A stretch of 15,840 nucleotides of DNA, from positions 1 through 15,840 of the forward strand of contig CACPIK010000013.1 in the NCBI GenBank assembly GCA_902633885.1, read 5' to 3'. The translations under genes were made by a program, and so were the position numbers. This document shows, piece by piece, positions 14,092 to 15,840 of this stretch. This stretch comes from an uncultured Pelagibacteraceae bacterium. GTDB taxonomy: Bacteria; Pseudomonadota; Alphaproteobacteria; Pelagibacterales; Pelagibacteraceae. The notes beneath the pieces are model-generated. The model searched no databases. It was not told the DNA's origin and saw only the letters and a list, made by a program, of their open reading frames with translations. Numbering within the stretch: the stretch's first letter is position 1; each line of letters begins with the position of its first letter.

Positions 14092-15003
14092 TCAATCCAA
14101 TGAAACAACTGCTGCAGCAATAGAAGCTAACCTAGCAGTAGCATCATCAGATCTGCTTGTAATTACTACCGGAACCTTTCCACCCACAACTACTCCTGCT
14201 GCGCATGCTCCCATAAAATAAATCATCATTTTAACCAAAGCATTACCAGACTCAACATTTGGCACTAGTAGAACATCTGCATCCCCTGCAACTGAATTTT
14301 TAATCCCTTTAATTGCTGCTGATTTTTTTGAAACACTATTATCAAAAGCTAATGGGCCATAAATATCAGCATTTAAATTTTCCTTATTTGCAAGTTCAGT
14401 AATTTCTTTCGCATCGAGCGAGCTTTGCATGCTATCTAGCACTTCCTCTGTAGCTGATAAAATTGAAACTTTGGGCCTTGGAATATTTATTCTGTGACAA
14501 AAATCTATTACATTTTTTAATATGTGCATTTTTGTTTTAATATTTGGATTAACATTAAGAGCTCCATCAGTTATAATTAGAGGACTATCATCTTTTTCAA
14601 CAGTCATATGCCATATGTGGCTTAATCTTTTTTTAGAAATTAAATTATATTCTCTTTTTAAAACTTCTTTCATTAAAATATCAGTGTGTATATGTCCTTT
14701 TATAATTATTTTTATCTCACCATCAGAAGCTATTTTTGCAGCAATTTTTGCAGTTTTGTTTTCTATCGGTTCATTTATTATTTTGTATTCTGAGATGTCA
14801 AACTTCAATTCTTCAGCACATTTTTTAATTTCTTTCTCATCTCCAATAAAAATTGGTTCTATAAGTCTTTCTTTGACAGTATCCATTGCTGATAACATAG
14901 GAAGAGTTTTTCCAGCATTAACAATAGCTGCTTTAACACCTCTTTTTTTTTGAGCAATATCTAGTAAATTTAATGGGCAAACCGTTGATTTATCTGAAAG
15001 CAT
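14092..15003 (-). CDS. phosphate acetyl/butyryltransferase family protein
   Basis: This 303-aa PTA_PTB-family enzyme interconverts an acyl-CoA and an acyl phosphate. Family landmarks are AKIAAKIASDGEIKIIIKGHIHTDILMK (85-112), TDGALNVNP (145-153) and the C-terminal 'LLVPNVESGNALVKMM..FMGACAAGVVVGGKVPVVITSRSDDATARLAS' region. The length fits single-domain phosphate butyryltransferase or short Pta proteins, and no MaoC or DRTGG domain is fused. It cannot be told from sequence whether acetyl or a longer acyl group is used. It precedes the HpsN-like gene by 54 nt on the same strand. In sulfonate catabolism Pta turns the acetyl phosphate made by Xsc into acetyl-CoA. That would fit, but no xsc gene is visible here (inference). 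The ATG at 15003 faces the divergent transporter across 66 nt. Confidence 0.87.
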   Translation of the reverse strand: MLSDKSTVCPLNLLDIAQKKRGVKAAIVNAGKTLPMLSAMDTVKERLIEPIFIGDEKEIKKCAEELKFDISEYKIINEPIENKTAKIAAKIASDGEIKIIIKGHIHTDILMKEVLKREYNLISKKRLSHIWHMTVEKDDSPLIITDGALNVNPNIKTKMHILKNVIDFCHRINIPRPKVSILSATEEVLDSMQSSLDAKEITELANKENLNADIYGPLAFDNSVSKKSAAIKGIKNSVAGDADVLLVPNVESGNALVKMMIYFMGACAAGVVVGGKVPVVITSRSDDATARLASIAAAVVSLD

Positions 15004-15069
15004 TGAATTTATATATACTAAAATAATAAAAAAACTATTATAACTATTGTTAGGAGAGGTAAAAATTAA

Positions 15070-15840
15070 TTGGAAATAGTAACCAAAATAGCACCTATTG
15101 CACTAGCATTGATTATGTTGGGTCTTGGCCTAGGTCTAACAATCAGAGATTTTTTAAGAGTAATTAATAATCCAAAAGATTTTACAGTTGGAATATTATG
15201 TCAATTAATCCTCTTACCAATTATTGCATATATTTTAGTTTTAATACTTAGGCTACCTGTCGAAATAGCGGTAGGCTTAATGATAATTGCAGCTGCTCCA
15301 GGTGGAGTAACATCAAATGTCTTAACAAAATTTGCAAATGGAGATGTAGCTTTGTCAATATCTCTTACAGCGATTGTTAGTTTAATAAGCATAATATCTG
15401 TTCCATTTATAGTTATATCATCCGCAAATTTATTGGGAGTTACAGATATATCATCAGAAATTACAATGACTGGTATTGCTTTAAAAATGGCATTGGTTGT
15501 TACAGTTCCAGTCATATTGGGAATGATAATTAGAGGATTTGCTGAAAACTTTATTTCATCAAACATAAATACAATAAATAGAATAACAGGGATATTATTT
15601 ATAATTGTATTTGCAGCTATATGGATTGAAGAAAGACAAAATATTTTTAATTATTTAGCTCAAGCAGGGCTAGCTGTATTAATTTTAAATGTAGTAATGA
15701 TGATTTTGGCATTTTATATTGCTAAATTTTTTGTAACTGGAATCTCACAAAGAAAGTGTATTTCTTTAGAATGCGGTCTACAAAATGGAACATTGGCAGT
15801 ATTTGTGGCAACACAAATATTTAATGATGTGGCATACATG
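15070..15840 (+). CDS. BASS-family (bile acid:sodium symporter-like) transporter, 5' part
   Basis: From TTG 15070 the frame is open to the end of the window (257 codons, truncated). In-frame TAA at 15067-15069 blocks any earlier start. TAGGAGAGG (15051-15059) lies about 10 nt upstream, which supports TTG; the next ATG (15115) would remove half of the first helix. The product is hydrophobic and carries BASS signatures: 'LGLGLTIRDF', 'AAAPGGVTSNVLTKFANGDVALSISLT' and 'SLECGLQNGTLAVFVA'. The GG.TSN and ECGLQN segments form the crossed-helix sodium and substrate sites in this family. BASS proteins import bile acids, pyruvate, pantoate and other organic anions with sodium. Being divergent from the phosphate acyltransferase and HpsN-like genes, it may import their substrate (inference). 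Confidence 0.87.
   Translation, partial: MEIVTKIAPIALALIMLGLGLGLTIRDFLRVINNPKDFTVGILCQLILLPIIAYILVLILRLPVEIAVGLMIIAAAPGGVTSNVLTKFANGDVALSISLTAIVSLISIISVPFIVISSANLLGVTDISSEITMTGIALKMALVVTVPVILGMIIRGFAENFISSNINTINRITGILFIIVFAAIWIEERQNIFNYLAQAGLAVLILNVVMMILAFYIAKFFVTGISQRKCISLECGLQNGTLAVFVATQIFNDVAYM

Noticed and set aside
14522..14953. Plus-strand 143-codon ORF with hydrophobic translation
   Set aside because: It is antisense to the phosphate acyltransferase gene, whose motifs are clear; hydrophobicity arises from complementing Lys/Glu/Asn codons.
15004..15069. TATAAT/TATACT boxes on both strands between the acyltransferase and BASS genes
   Set aside because: Both strands have TATA-like hexamers but no acceptable -35 at the right spacing; too ambiguous in a 66-nt AT-rich gap to annotate as promoters.
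15201..15566. Minus-strand 121-codon ORF
   Set aside because: It is antisense to the BASS transporter, whose plus-strand frame carries family motifs.

Overview
The window is AT-rich, gene-dense DNA with very short intergenic gaps, frequent 2-nt spacings and 4-nt ATGA overlaps, and Lys/Ile/Asn-rich proteins. The gene content is glycine-betaine ABC uptake, alphaproteobacterial-type CysK, an ETHE1-like enzyme and an HpsN-like dehydrogenase. Together these point to a streamlined marine alphaproteobacterium of the SAR11 (Pelagibacterales) kind. That assignment is inference from style and content, because no rRNA or other marker gene is present.

Layout. (1) 1-525: the 3' part of an EamA-type permease (+), ending 2 nt from the next gene. 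(2) 528-2402 (-): an apparent operon. It starts with an unrecognised 96-aa protein, followed by a GYD-domain protein, a DUF1330 protein and a SnoaL/NTF2-like protein. The first three look like small ferredoxin-like alpha/beta-barrel folds. It ends with a DsbA-fold, 2-hydroxychromene-2-carboxylate-isomerase-like protein. (3) 2495-4970 (-): a sulfur block made of an ETHE1-like persulfide dioxygenase, a 39-aa protein with 11 cysteines (metallothionein-like, at 4103-4222), serine acetyltransferase and cysteine synthase. (4) 5051-5710 (+): a 1-Cys (Prx6-type) peroxiredoxin, divergent from the ETHE1-like gene and closed by a terminator at 5728-5777. (5) 5776-6474 (-): an Asp/Glu racemase, divergent from an alpha/beta hydrolase (6538-7290, +). 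(6) 7379-12759 (+): glycine-betaine type proX, proV and proW, then an MFS transporter and a LysE/ArgO-type exporter, in one run with an intercistronic hairpin after proX. (7) 12751-15003 (-): a HisD-superfamily dehydrogenase that looks like sulfopropanediol dehydrogenase (HpsN) rather than biosynthetic HisD, preceded by a phosphate acetyl/butyryltransferase. (8) 15070-15840 (+): a divergent, truncated BASS-family (bile acid:sodium symporter-like) transporter starting at TTG.

How the parts fit. Block 3 links reduced-sulfur oxidation, cysteine formation and a thiol-rich metal-binding candidate, with a peroxidase next door. Block 6 imports quaternary-amine osmolytes and carries two possible exporters. 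Blocks 7-8 may form a small module for uptake and oxidation of an organic (possibly sulfonated C3) substrate. No rRNA, tRNA, CRISPR array, insertion sequence or phage gene was seen. No stretch longer than about 300 bases lacks a gene.
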